Positions 25,621-36,800 of a stretch of 64,000 nucleotides of DNA are shown piece after piece. The DNA lies in contig CM057826.1 in assembly GCA_030068075.1 (NCBI GenBank), forward strand, positions 69,413,312 through 69,477,311, read 5' to 3'. The translations under genes and the position numbers were made by a program. Under the pieces are notes generated by a model that was not told the origin of the DNA, did not search any database, and worked only from the letters and a program-made list of their open reading frames with translations. Within the stretch, counting starts at the first letter, position 1. Each line of letters begins with the position of its first letter. Source of the stretch: Paguma larvata. Taxonomy: Eukaryota > Chordata > Mammalia > Carnivora > Viverridae.

Positions 25621-27304
25621 TTTCTCAAAAATCTCTTTTATTTTCTAAAAACTTTCCCCTCCTTCCATATTTACATTTTCCTTGTCTTACCCAGAACTTT
25701 AGAAAGGAGCTTGTTGAAAAGTACTTTCATAAATGAATGGAGTATGTTCTGTGAAGATGAACAGTTTACAATTCAGCTTTTGCTGTTAATGCTGTAGTAG
25801 ATGATGTAATTATCCATTCAGATCCTGCTTAGGACCAAGGTGCTCATTTTCTTTGGTACTACGAGGGTTTTTAGCATAATTCACAGCATATTCCCTTCCT
25901 AGGAATTGACTTTGCTGCTGATGGTTGTCTTACTTGAGGTTCTTCTCTTCCTGGGAGTTCCCTAATCCAATGACTAGTGATGTGGGGGGACAAATGACCA
26001 CTACTATTGCTTCAGTTTGAAACACTTGCAAGTGTCTCCTAGTTCCTTTGCATCTCATGGGATGGGCTGAGGTCTTTGTTATCATTGTACTATGTTTCAA
26101 TTTCTCCCTCTACTCAAACCTGTTTTTGCCTTCCCATACAGGAAGAGTTTCTGAGAGCACTCTCTAATAAAGTACATATGTACATCTCAGATTCCATCTT
26201 CTAGGAGAAACCAACTTAAAAGAATGAATAAAACATGTTAGAGTGGGATCATATCTTATAGAGGCAGTCAAAAGACAAACCAAACTAAGTTTAAAAATAG
26301 GGTAGAAGTCACACAGGAGAAGCTCATAGACCGGTGGTTCAAATCTATACCAAGCCTACTTGCAAAGTATTAAAATATAAATAGAACGTCTGTGAGTAAA
26401 AATACAACACTGCCTAACTGGAGCAGTGATTCTGAAACTTCATTAAATAAAAGCATTATGTTGAAAACTAACAAAAGATTCTGGTAAGAAGGTACACAGT
26501 AACAGGAACTTTTCCTGTCAACTGTAGCTGAAGTCCATTTGTGTGTCCCTAGTGTTGAAACAAAAGAAGAAATAGTGTTTAAAAAGTGAACTAAAAAGAA
26601 AGCAAGAACAAAATGGGGAAAATTTTTGTGTTAACTTTTTTCAATTGAATCATAAAAATTTTGCTTAGCAAAGTTTATTTTGGCCTACTATGTAAAAAAC
26701 AAAAACAAAAACACACACAAAAAATCTTTCCCTTGAATAGGAATTAGAGTGATTTGTAAAAGTTTATCTCATATTGTAGAATTTTGAGTACAAACTCTGG
26801 ACTATGTGAAAATCAGTTCTGGCATTTTAGAGTGAGAACAATTACTGTTTTTCCTTTCAAAGAGCATGTATGTTGGTAATGTGTGGCGTTTTGACCTCAG
26901 TGTTTTCTTAATCTACAATTTTCCCCTTGGTAATCTTAATCACTTCCATGCCTGTGGCTACTGCTTTAGCCTAATGACTTCTAATTGCTTGCTTCCAAAT
27001 CCAGATCTCCCATTGGGATGCCAGATAGAAATATATTTGGCTGCTCTACTTATATGATGTCTCATAGTCTTTCCAAGTTCGTCGTATTCAAAAGCTTACT
27101 TTATTGATTCATCCAAACGTGACCACATCTTGTATTTTACATTCGAGATGATGTAATCTCCATCTACTCAACTGATCAGACTCTTCACCTGTTCCTTTTC
27201 TTCCTCATTAACTGCACACAATTGGGTGTTAAATTATTCCCGAAGACTTTATCTCCTAAATATCTTTGGATATAATCCTGCTTTCTTCCATTGCTGACAC
27301 TGAC
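25621..27304. repeat. Tandem duplication, copy 2 (1684 bp)
   Basis: Second copy, directly abutting the first. The internal junction reads 'ctgac|tttctcaaaa' at 25620/25621. The outer left edge reads 'gacttgttttctc' and the outer right edge 'ctgacttggtctggg', so the breakpoints share only about two bases (TT). That fits a simple end-joining or replication-slippage tandem duplication rather than one mediated by long flanking repeats. The unit begins mid-sequence, not at a transposon edge. Confidence 0.97.
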
Positions 27305-27560
27305 TTGGTCTGGGCCTTAGTGATCTCTCATTTAGATTTTTGCAAGTCATTTACTTGTTTCCTTATTCCCAGTTTCTCCTTTCAGTGTCCCAGGGGGCCA
27401 AGAGTTACATTCCTGAAAGTTCTGAATATGTCACTTTTTATTTAAGAAATTAAATTCCTTAGTATATTGTAATGCTCTCTTTGAAAACTTTACCCTACCA
27501 ACTTTTCTACCTACATCTTACACCAAGTTCTCATGACTCCAATGCTCTGGCTATGCATTT
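27305..27560 (+). mobile_element. Possible L2-like ancient fragment
   Basis: 'cttggtctgggccttagtga', 'tctcatttagatttttgcaa' and later 'ctacatcttacaccaagttc' resemble an ancient LINE 3' region whose left part lies in the duplicated unit (from about 25370 and 27055). Weak, decayed match from memory. Confidence 0.35.
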
Positions 27561-29275
27561 CTGTTTTGCCAATGGCCATGGGTAGATAAATAATTTATAT
27601 TAAAATATAGTAGTGAAAAATTTTAAAAATATTTTAATTGATTTCTTTAAATATAAAAACAGACCATCATATGGTAACATAAATATGTTGCATAATCATG
27701 AAAAGTAACCATAGTTTTAGAAACATATAAGAAAAGATAGCCTGGATTTTACAAATCTCTTCCATGTCTTGTTTTTATAGAGAACACTTGGATTCTTCCA
27801 TTTGCTTTTACATTCAGCCTATTGACATACTTTGTTGTGGCTGAAGTAGGTGATAAAAATGTAGCCTCATGCCTATGTATAACTGGAAAAGAGAAAGGAT
27901 TTTAATAACATTTTTGGATATTCATGGGAATTTTTCTTTGATGTTATATCCCATTTGTCCAAGTAGTAGTCTTTCAAAGACTAGTTACAATATGGAATCT
28001 GAAGACATACAAATGAATTTTCTATACTCTGTTAAATTAAAATTAATTCATCTGTCTTACACTTTGAGCAGATATTTAAATCTGTCCTTCAGAAAATATT
28101 GGCTTATTGACATACAACTTTTCCAACATTTGATGCAACCTATTACAAATCCATATACAGATAAAAGTTTTCCAAACTGTTGTCTGTGTGGAGGCTCAAA
28201 TTGTATCACTGAGAAACCATCATGTAATTTTTTTCTCTGTGATGTAACTCACTCATTTCATTTATCTTCAAGAAACTTTCTGCCAAATACCCATCTCTGA
28301 ATAATTTTGGTTTTTTGATTAGCCACCCTTTTGAGTTAAAATAGAATTTAATGAGCAAAGTGACTAGGTAAGCTTACAACTCAAACAATTGAAAAATTTT
28401 TATCCCTTGAATACAGCATTGGTGGTGTGGTATCCATTTCTTCATGCATACTTCCAGTTTATCGTGCAGCATATTAAAAACATGTGTATTCAAGAGCCGA
28501 GATTTACTCTGCCTTATTGAAGTTGTTAATGTACCTGATGGTGAAGTAATGCAATGGCTACTAATACAGTATTGGGCACTGTCTTTGATTCATGGTAAGA
28601 CACACGGCAATTTTAGTCACCAGTACTTTGACATGCTGCTTTGGAGCCTGACTCGAAATGAGGTATGTTTGTATTCTTGCGTGTTTCATGTATATTTTAT
28701 ATATTTTAATTGTATATGCATGTGTTTATAAATGTCTTAATGTATTTTAAGTATTAATTTTCCAGAATTTTAATATAGTTTAAAAATATTGAAATACTGA
28801 AATGTTTTTACTCAGGCCTCAATGCAATTCAAAATTTAAATTTTTCTGCCTCATGTATTTTTGCATACATTTTGATTTTTTAAAATATTGCACTAAAATA
28901 TCATTTATCGATTACTGATTTTTTTGATGTTCCCTTAAATTTTGCATACAAGGTGAGTGTCTCAGTTACCTCACCCTAATCTTTACCCTATTAATCCACT
29001 GTTGCTTTGGTAATAACAATAAAAAGTCAAAACAATAAAAAAGGCAAATGTCAAATTAGTAGTGTTATAAAAATAATTTTGACCTCATAGACCTCCTGAA
29101 AGAGTATCAGTGACCATCTATAGGTCTTATTTTAAAAATCACTGCTTCAGACTAAAATAATTAAAGAGTCACTTAAAATCACTTTAATATTTAATAATTA
29201 ACCCCTCTAATTCAAGCCTAGAAAATGAAAGCAAAGCATATTGGCTTTCAAGATTGTCTCTATTCAGTATGAGGA
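27561..29275. other. Unique DNA with stop-poor stretch and one exon-like segment
   Basis: Contains the longest ORF in the window (27869-28300, 143 codons) and, in another frame, a 95-codon ORF (28444-28731). Neither protein is recognised. 28458-28662 is bounded by an acceptor-like 'cttccag' and the strong donor-like 'gag|gtatgt'. I annotate no gene; see findings. Confidence 0.45.
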
Positions 29276-29291
29276 AATATATCAGTTCTTT

Positions 29292-29491
29292 TTTTTTAAA
29301 TATTTATTTTTGAGAGACACAGAGCAAGAACAGGGGAGGGACAGAGAGAGAGGGAGACAGAATCCAAAGCATGCTCCAGGCTCTGAGCTGTCAGCACAGA
29401 ACCTGATGCAGGGCTCGAACTCATAAACGGTGAGATCATGACCTGAACCAAAGTCGGACGCTTAACCAACTGAGCCACCCAGGCACCCCTG
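29292..29491 (-). mobile_element. SINEC_Fc-like SINE with target-site duplication
   Basis: Reverse-complement SINE from the T-rich tail and 'atatttatttttgagagaca' to 'gagccacccaggcacccc'. Flanks aatatatcagttcttt (29276-29291) and aatatatcaggtcttt (29492-29507) match at 15 of 16. The right copy is followed by aaaa. Confidence 0.95.
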
Positions 29492-29507
29492 AATATATCA
29501 GGTCTTT

Positions 29508-30072
29508 AAAATATCTACATGTTTTAAAGACTTGTTATAAGGGACATTGATTGCGGATATTGAACAAAATAATTGGAAACAGTCTCAACATAGGGTGAGA
29601 AAAAACTTCCTCTATCCATTTCTTATAATGAAGTAAAGTCTGTAAGCCTATATACTATTCATAGGTAATTCATGAAGGCCCTTTTTAGAGTAACTTTCTG
29701 AATTTTGGACATGACATAGATTATTATAATTTTGTGGTTCAAATTAACAGTCTCTGTTGCTCATTATGATTATCATTAGAATGAGATTTCCAATTATTTC
29801 TAAGATTATAAACACCTTAAAATTAGGATCATACTTTTTACACCTTGAGATTCCCTACATCATTAAGTATCATGATCTAAACGTAAATGTTTATTAAGTT
29901 GAATTGACTACATACGCTGAAGGTTTACTAGCTAAGGTGATAGGATTTTATTTCCAAGCCCTAAGAAAATACAATTTGTGAGACCAAAAAGACAGTCTAT
30001 TTCTAATGTTACAGTAAACTCACATGAAACTCTAGAAACTGGAAAACTTATTTTCAAAAATGTATCATGAGT
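29508..30072. other. Unique AT-rich DNA
   Basis: Nothing recognised. Confidence 0.5.
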
Positions 30073-30290
30073 GGGGCGCCTGGGTGTCTCAGTTGGTTGG
30101 GTGTCCGACTTCAGCTCAGGTCATGATTTCATGGTCTGTGAGTTTGAGCCCCACATCAGGCTCTGTGCTCAAGGCTAGGAGCTTGGAGCCTGCTTGGATT
30201 CTTTGCCTCCTTCTCTCTCTGCCCCTCCCCAACTCGTGATCTGTCTCTGTCTTTCTCTCAAAAATAAATAAAAGTTAAAAAATCTAAAAA
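30073..30290 (+). mobile_element. SINEC_Fc-like SINE
   Basis: Head ggggcgcctgggtgtctcag, 'gtccgacttcagctcaggtc', B-box-like 'gagtttgagcccc', 'ttggagcctgcttgga', CT-rich body and 'caaaaataaataaaag' tail. No clean target-site duplication found. Confidence 0.94.
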
Positions 30291-32844
30291 AACTAAAAGT
30301 GTGTTATGACTAAGAAAAAATAGCCCTTAGCAAGAAAAACAAATGTACATAACTACTAAAATTATGTTAACTTTTACCTTTGCTGACCAACTTTATATGT
30401 GGATAAAGTATATATTTATAATAAAGAACTTAAAAAAATAACTTGTGTGAATTAAATTTTATAGCTGAGCAAATAGAGATAGCCTTTAAAATTCTGAATT
30501 TTCTTTATTACAAATATTTGGTTATTGGTTAACCCTTTATTCATAATAGTAGAGGAAGGAAAGAGTTAATATGTTATGATAATTATCTTGCTGTGGACAC
30601 TAGCTTTGTGTGATATATCAAATTAAGAAGTTGAATTAGGCCATACTACCAGAGAGATAGAAAAACAATTTTGCCTAATTAAAGTACAATTTATTATTAG
30701 AGTGATTTTTAGGCCATTTGTTAAGTGAGAAATATCGGTGAACAATGCCAGAATCATAAGAATCCTATGACTATAGGGTATAATATCAATAAGAATTTGG
30801 ATTCATTTTAGGTATCATAGATGTTGAGTGTTGACAGTAAAAACAAGACAGTGTTCTAGTAACTGCGATAAGGAGTAGGGTTGGACAGTTTTAATCACTC
30901 TGTGATTACAGACTATGACAACAATAAAACCGTGGTTTTATTCTACGAAATGCTTTCTAGTAATTTATTCCATTCAACTTACCTCAGGAGGTAACAATCT
31001 TACTGTTGGATGGAAACGGAAAGACTAAGAGCTTCACATAAAGGAGAAAGCCAGAGGATTTATAAACTGGCGTTTTATTCCATAGGGGTTTTTATATAGA
31101 CTCACTACATTGCTTACTAAGGAAAATTCTTTTAGCTCACGAAAGGATTTAGACCAGAGTTCAAAAACTGGGCATTTTTTAAGTGTTTCTACTTCCTTAA
31201 GTGCTCAGCTTTATGAAACTATATCAGGGTTAGGGTGGAATGAAAGTTCCTCTTTAACAAGATAAATGCAATCAGTTTAATGACTCTTTTTGGAGACAAG
31301 GATGAGATGGAAGAAGCTATTTGTTCATTATGCTAATTAAAAAAGGGGTTCTAAGGTCTATGAAAACAAAACTGATTAAAGCATATCCAGTTTGTCTGCT
31401 TAGAGTTGGGAAGCACAAAATCCGCACATAGCATACAAGCCATGGATAGCGATTTGAATCTGCACATAATTCTTTTCTTTGCATGTAGTGAATTTGGTTT
31501 TCTGTTCTTACCTATGATTGTTTGACATATTAAACACATATGGAAAATAGAAATTCAAGAAGAGGGAAATCATTGAGCAAGCCAGAAGGAAACTCTTACT
31601 ATTCCATTACAATTAAGCAGCACATAAACTAAGGCATAGAAAAAAAAAATCCTAATGGTTTTCTTTTATGAAACTGCTAAGAAGTCCAGTTGAAACAGTA
31701 TTCATAATATATAATGCTGGCTTGACAACAGAGAGAAATGTTTTTCACCAGCTTTTTCCCATTAGTCAGTCAGAGGGAGCTTACAGGGATATAAGAGTTT
31801 AATCATCATTTAACAGCTCTTTTTGATCCACCCCAGATCCTTGGTGAGGGCTGGAAAGTGTTCCTCTTGCCCTCGTAGTTTCAATTGTTAACAAAAGTTC
31901 TAGTATATGAATGAATATGCATGACATTGAACTCTGAGCTGCTGAAAAGAGAATAGAAAGTTTATTTCTGAATGGGGTTAAATGTAGATCAACCTTTTTC
32001 TTAAGAGTCAAGAGATCATATGGACAAAAATTTGGAATTAATTCCATATAAAACTTAATATGTCATATCAGAATAAAATGACAATATTTTCCAAACATTT
32101 TTATGAGATAAAATAAATACATTTCAAATCATAAATACAGAATTGGTGAAAACTCTGGAAATCTTGCAAGCCCCCCCTTTTAATAGTTTGATAGAAGTGA
32201 TATGTATTTATTAAGTAAATTTAGTACTTCCCACTACTTTATCAGAAGTATTTCATATAACTTATAATTTTTTCTAAGAACAGATAGAAGCCAGTTCAAG
32301 TTCCATGCTATTTTAATAAGTTCTTTTAGTGTTAAGACTTTGCTTAAGCTTATGTTTCCCCATCCGGTTTTATTCAGCATGTATGGCCAGAATCAGTTAT
32401 ATTCTACACAAATTTAAAATGATCTTTCCTTTTTGGATTGCAAGCCTATTGGAAAGACCATTGATATCTGGGATTCCCAAATAGTAAATTATATCGACAA
32501 AGTAGCAACAAATAAATGATGCTACTGTATCAATATTAGTTAAATTTCTTTATACCCTTGAGCTTTTATGAATACTAAGATAATGTGATATGGTAATGAG
32601 AAAAGAAGATATAAAATATGGTAGGAGACAAGGATTTCTGAATAGATTAGAACTTAAAAATTGGGTAAAATAACTTCAAAACGAGATTTTTGAAAACGAA
32701 ACTACAATAGTGCAATGCCTTAGCACTTTGCAATTCTAAATCTCAGGGGACTGCACATTACCTTTTTAAGCCCCCCAAAAAGAAAATAAAAAATCCATTA
32801 CAAAAACAAAAACAAAAACAAAACACCATAATGTGATATGGTGA
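30291..32844. other. Unique AT-rich DNA
   Basis: No gene recognised. Two short perfect inverted repeats lie close together at 30892-30908 and 30923-30942. A (CAAAAA)n tract is at 32798-32826. ORFs on the minus strand (31351-31539, 31799-32047) have no domain. Confidence 0.5.
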
Positions 32845-32985
32845 GTAGAAGCATGAAGTTCAAAGTCAAAAGACTTCAGTTTAAGTTCTAAAACTAACAC
32901 TTAACCAACCTTGGGACATTGAATAATGCATTATTTCTCTGACTGTATTTCCACATTATTAAAACAGAAGAATAACCAAAACAGA
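32845..32985 (+). mobile_element. MIR SINE fragment
   Basis: 'aagcatgaagttcaaagtca', then 'agttctaaaactaacactta', 'ccttgggacattgaataatg' and 'tttctctgactgtatttcca' follow the MIR order (agcatggactctggagtcag, gggcaagttacttaacctct, gcctcagtttcc). Sense orientation, decayed. Confidence 0.65.
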
Positions 32986-33029
32986 AGAATAATCAGACTC
33001 TTTCTAACTCACTGTGTCATTCAGGGACA

Positions 33030-33545
33030 GTATATCCCAGAATGTAGTCTGCGAGCTCCCTATACAGGACTCACTTGGTTGCCTATTAAACAAAGAGATT
33101 CTGAGGCCCAGAGATGACTCACATAATTAACATTTAGGGACACACACCAAGAATCCATTTTTTTTCTTTTTTTTCTTTTTTCTTTTTATAATAGTTTATT
33201 TTCAAATTGGTTTACATATAACACCCAGTGTTCATCCCAACATGTGCCCTTTTTAATGCCCATCACCCCCTCTCCCCCCTCCCTCATCCCCCTTACCCAC
33301 AGTTTTTTTCTTAGTCTTTGAGAGTCTCTTATGTTTTATCTCCCTCCCTCTCTGTGTCTTTTTTTCCTTTCCCCTCTTCCCCTCCCCCTAGTTTTTGCTT
33401 AGTCTCACAAAGTCCACCTATTCGTGGAAACATATGGTATCTGTCTTTTTCTGACTGGATAAAGAAGTTATGGTACTTATATACAATGGACTACTATGTG
33501 GCAACAAGAATCCATTTTTTAACAAGTTCTTTCGCTTGAAGTTTG
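33030..33545. mobile_element. MER5-like hAT DNA transposon fossil, split by an L1
   Basis: Left part (33030-33163) shows 'gactcacttggttgcctatt', 'gattctgaggcccagagatg' and 'accaagaatcc'. After the L1, 'aacaagttctttcgcttgaa' continues it (33521 on). Together they follow the MER5A layout (tcacctgggggcttgtta, gattctgggcccca, aagaatttgcatttctaaca, agttcccagg). The L1 target-site duplication lies inside it. Non-autonomous and with no transposase; strand convention left open. Confidence 0.6.
33164..33504 (-). mobile_element. Short carnivore L1 with 5' inversion and perfect 16-bp target-site duplication
   Basis: From the left: T-rich tail, then reversed carnivore L1 3' UTR ('caaattggtttacatataac', 'acccagtgttcatcccaaca', 'ggaaacatatggtatctgtc') to about 33454. 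From about 33456 the sequence switches to the opposite orientation ('ggataaagaagttatggtac', 'aatggactactatg'). The 16-bp repeat caagaatccatttttt flanks the whole insertion exactly (33148-33163, 33505-33520). The right copy is followed by AAC, so the site TTTT/AA matches L1 endonuclease preference. The inversion fits twin priming, with roughly 85 consensus bases lost at the switch. Confidence 0.88.
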
Positions 33546-33909
33546 AATTGTGATTTGCAATATAATTTACAAGGAAGAATATATTATGCAAGTGATTAAT
33601 TCTGTATATCGTTTATACTTTTGTGTTAGTAGAAATGTTACATTTATGCTTTTAGAGCTCTTACTTTCTTCAAGAAAGGTATACCTATTAGATAATAGGC
33701 CATTTCCAAACTTAGTGTAAAAGCAACACTCTTCAGTCTTCATCTCCAGCTACATAAAGAGTTTCCTTTACTGTGTTGTCATTGTTATTATTGTTTTTAT
33801 AATTATTATTTGGCTTTGATACATGATGTAAGTACCATACACTGTGAATCTTGAAAAGCAAATCTTTTAGTATTTGAACCACTCAATAGCATCTTGGTTT
33901 TATTATAAT
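33546..33909. other. Unique AT-rich DNA
   Basis: Nothing recognised. Confidence 0.5.
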
Positions 33910-34070
33910 TATTCTCCAAGTGTGGACCCGGCACCAAGCATCATCATTTTCACTTGGGAATTTGTTAGAATCAGAAAACATGGAGCGGCACTCAGCAAGC
34001 TCTGTTTTTATCAGTCTTCATAGTGATTGGGATGCATGGTGTATCATGGGAGGCACTGTTCTAGCTTAAT
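33910..34070. mobile_element. MER5-like hAT fossil, opposite orientation to the 33030 copy
   Basis: 'tctccaagtgtggacccgg', 'caccaagcatcatcattttc', 'cacttgggaatttgttagaa' and later 'gcaagctctgtttttatcag' match the other strand of the MER5A layout (caaagtgtggtcc, cagcatcagcatcacctggg, aacttgttagaaatgcaaat). Decayed, no coding sequence. Confidence 0.62.
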
Positions 34071-36649
34071 TAGACTAAAAACTAGTGGTTAATTTCACTT
34101 ACCCCTCAGGACGTAGCCTACATTAAGCCTGGCTGATCTTCAGTGGGAAAATGGTGCACATGTATTTGTCTTTTCTTAATTCAGGGTAATTGTGGTAGGA
34201 CCAATGCTGTTTTTCACAACTTACCCTATTGTCAGGCCACTCCAGTCATGTCTCCTCAAAGGCAGCCCAGAGTCCTCTAATTCTTACATTTGAGGATAGA
34301 CTTTAGACAACTCCTGATAACCCTTAAAGATAAAATTTCTGGCAGGAGGTATCTGGTTCTTTTAGAAAAAGCCTTGATCTTTTCTCTCTACTTAATTGTA
34401 CTGAAAGATTAGCTATCTTTTCTCTTCTATTGGGAACAGAGATAAGGAAACTAACTGGAGTTTATTTTCAGCTGGAAGCCCATAGGGAAATGAGAGTTAT
34501 GCTAATGGTATGCTGAGAATTCTATTCTAACATGGTTTGAGAGCTACATCTAAAACATATCAAGCAAATTCTAAGTGGCTATTTTTTAACTAGTCTCTTC
34601 ACAATTTGGGAGAGGTAATTTATGATAAAATTAATTTTCTTCTACCAGTTTTTTTACCAGGCATATGATAGAAAACATCTATGCTATTATGAAATTCTGT
34701 AAAAGAAAATCATTTGATTTTTTTTTTTTTTTAATATTAAGGATGACATATTCTAGGCCAGTGTTCATTTTGGTACACACAGAGCAGAGCTTATAACACT
34801 GGTTTTCTTGGGTACACTGAAAAAGGTTTGGCGGAAATGCACAGGTGAGAGGCTGACGTTCTGTAATCATTCTTCCTTTCCTTTTTCCGTTTTCCTTTTT
34901 CCTGTCCTTTCTCCCTCTGGCACTGGTTCTGCTGTTCTGAATTCTCCTTTTCCTAACTGGGCTACTGCTGCAAAATACCTGGTTTTCTCTGCATCACCAG
35001 TGCCTACTTGTATTGTTTCTCCTTGGCTTGGCTAGGTATTCAGGAAACTTCCTAGTTCTAAATCCTCTCCTGCGCATCACCAGCAGCTCCTGAGTCTCCA
35101 AGCACATAGTTAAGATAGGAGAATACAGACTAGTCCAGGATAGACCCATCATCCAGGGCCAATATAGTTTTCTGTTTTGGAAATTAGAAGAACAAAGATA
35201 TTAGAACCATAGTCCAGTGGATCAATGGAATGCAAGGGAAGTAAACTTGGAAGCTGGGGTTGTTGGTGACTCTTTATGTAGAATAGGAATCATAGAACTG
35301 TTCGTCACAGACAGAGCAGTAAAGTGCCCAGAGAGTTGAAGGGGACAGAGACGAGGGAGAAAGAATCTTGACGTTCTTTTAGTTCTGGTTCTAATTAATT
35401 CCTGATGTTAGAATTTACCCCTATGTGAGCGTCTTAGAAGTAATATTTAAATAAATTTTCTTTTCGTGATAAGCTAACTCAGTAGGATTCTATTTCAAAC
35501 AAAAACCCTGAATCAATATAGTTTTATCTTTGAATTTTCATTGCGAATGCAGCTAAATTGGTTTTTATGAACTAGGATGTGAAACCTGAAAAACATGTCT
35601 CACAATTCTGTGCTCAGATGAGTTCTGAGTTCAAAACATTAATAAAAATTAAAATTTGGAACCACAGCCCTTCTTTTTGACATAATTTGTTTATATTCTT
35701 TATTAATATTTTAAAATATTGTGTTGAGTATAATATTCTCGTTCCTGATAATTTAAAATTATGTTCCTTTTAAACATAGATTTTATAGTTTATAAAGTTA
35801 ATTATATTTTAGGTATTTATTATATATCTAAGAGTAGATATATAAGAGATACATGATATAATATACTCCTCTCATAAATATATACGTTACTGGATACTTT
35901 TATTCTGATCCACAAGTATATGAGAATTGACTCATTTTCTAAATATTTTTAGTTAGCATTGTCTCAACTTAGTATACTTCTAGATGTTCAAAATCATCCA
36001 AAAAAGAATACCATCAAAGTTAGAAAGAAGAAAAAGTCATGTTTTATATTTTAGTGTAAATTAAATGACTCAGAAATTTAACATCCAAAATTGAAAAAAT
36101 AATAATGTTAAAATGAAAAAACTGGCAAAGAAACATTTTGAATTTTACTACAATTTCCAGAATAAAATAATTTTTGTAAGTATTATACTGTAGTAGATAG
36201 AAATGTGTTCAGTACGTTTACATATAATTTTTTATTCTTAAGACAGTTGTAGATCTGAGATTAAATATGTGAATATATAACAAGAAATTATAATAAAGGA
36301 AAGACAAAGTTTTGTTAGGCACTGATTCTGAGACACTTTTCTGAGATCACATTTCCCTTCTGAAGTGGCTTTGTTTATAGTTGTTCCTCTAAATGGCGGT
36401 CATGTGTTTTTTTAAACTAGGCATAAAAATCTTGTTGTTTATCTGCATCTCATTTCCCTGATTTTTTGGCCATCAAATTTAGTCTTGGATTTCTAGATTT
36501 TCCATGTGTTTCTGGATAATGGCATTACTTTAGATAGACTTCTTACAATTTCTACTTAGGAATTTCTGATTAGGAAAGGAGGGGACTTGGCATTTTTTGA
36601 TTCCTTATTGAGTTCCATTCAACTTGTATGGATTACTCAATTATGCTAG
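34071..36649. other. Unique AT-rich DNA
   Basis: No gene supported. The ORF at 34808-35035 has no domain. 35690-35900 is very AT-rich with 'tatatatc'-type text. Confidence 0.5.
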
Positions 36650-36800
36650 CCATATAACACATACTCATAAATTTAAATCTTGAGATTGAGATTTTCCTCT
36701 AAGTAAATGAGACTCAGAGAAACTGAAAAGCTTGCTGAAGAATTCAGAACTTTGAGAATTAAAGCCAGGATTTCAGTCACAAGCCTGTGCTCTTCCTAAT
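36650..36800 (-). mobile_element. MIR SINE fragment, reverse orientation
   Basis: 'aaatgagactcagagaaact', 'gaaaagcttgctgaagaatt' and 'ttaaagccaggatttcagtc', then 'cctgtgctcttcctaatac', mirror the reverse complement of MIR (gaggaaactgaggcacagag, cttgcccaaggtcacaca, agccgggattcgaaccc, cgtgctcttaaccac). Decayed. Confidence 0.65.

Noticed and set aside
25182..27057. Identical 63-codon ORFs at 25182-25373 and 26866-27057 as a duplicated gene
   Set aside because: They are identical only because the whole 1.68-kb segment is duplicated. Length and composition give no sign of coding.
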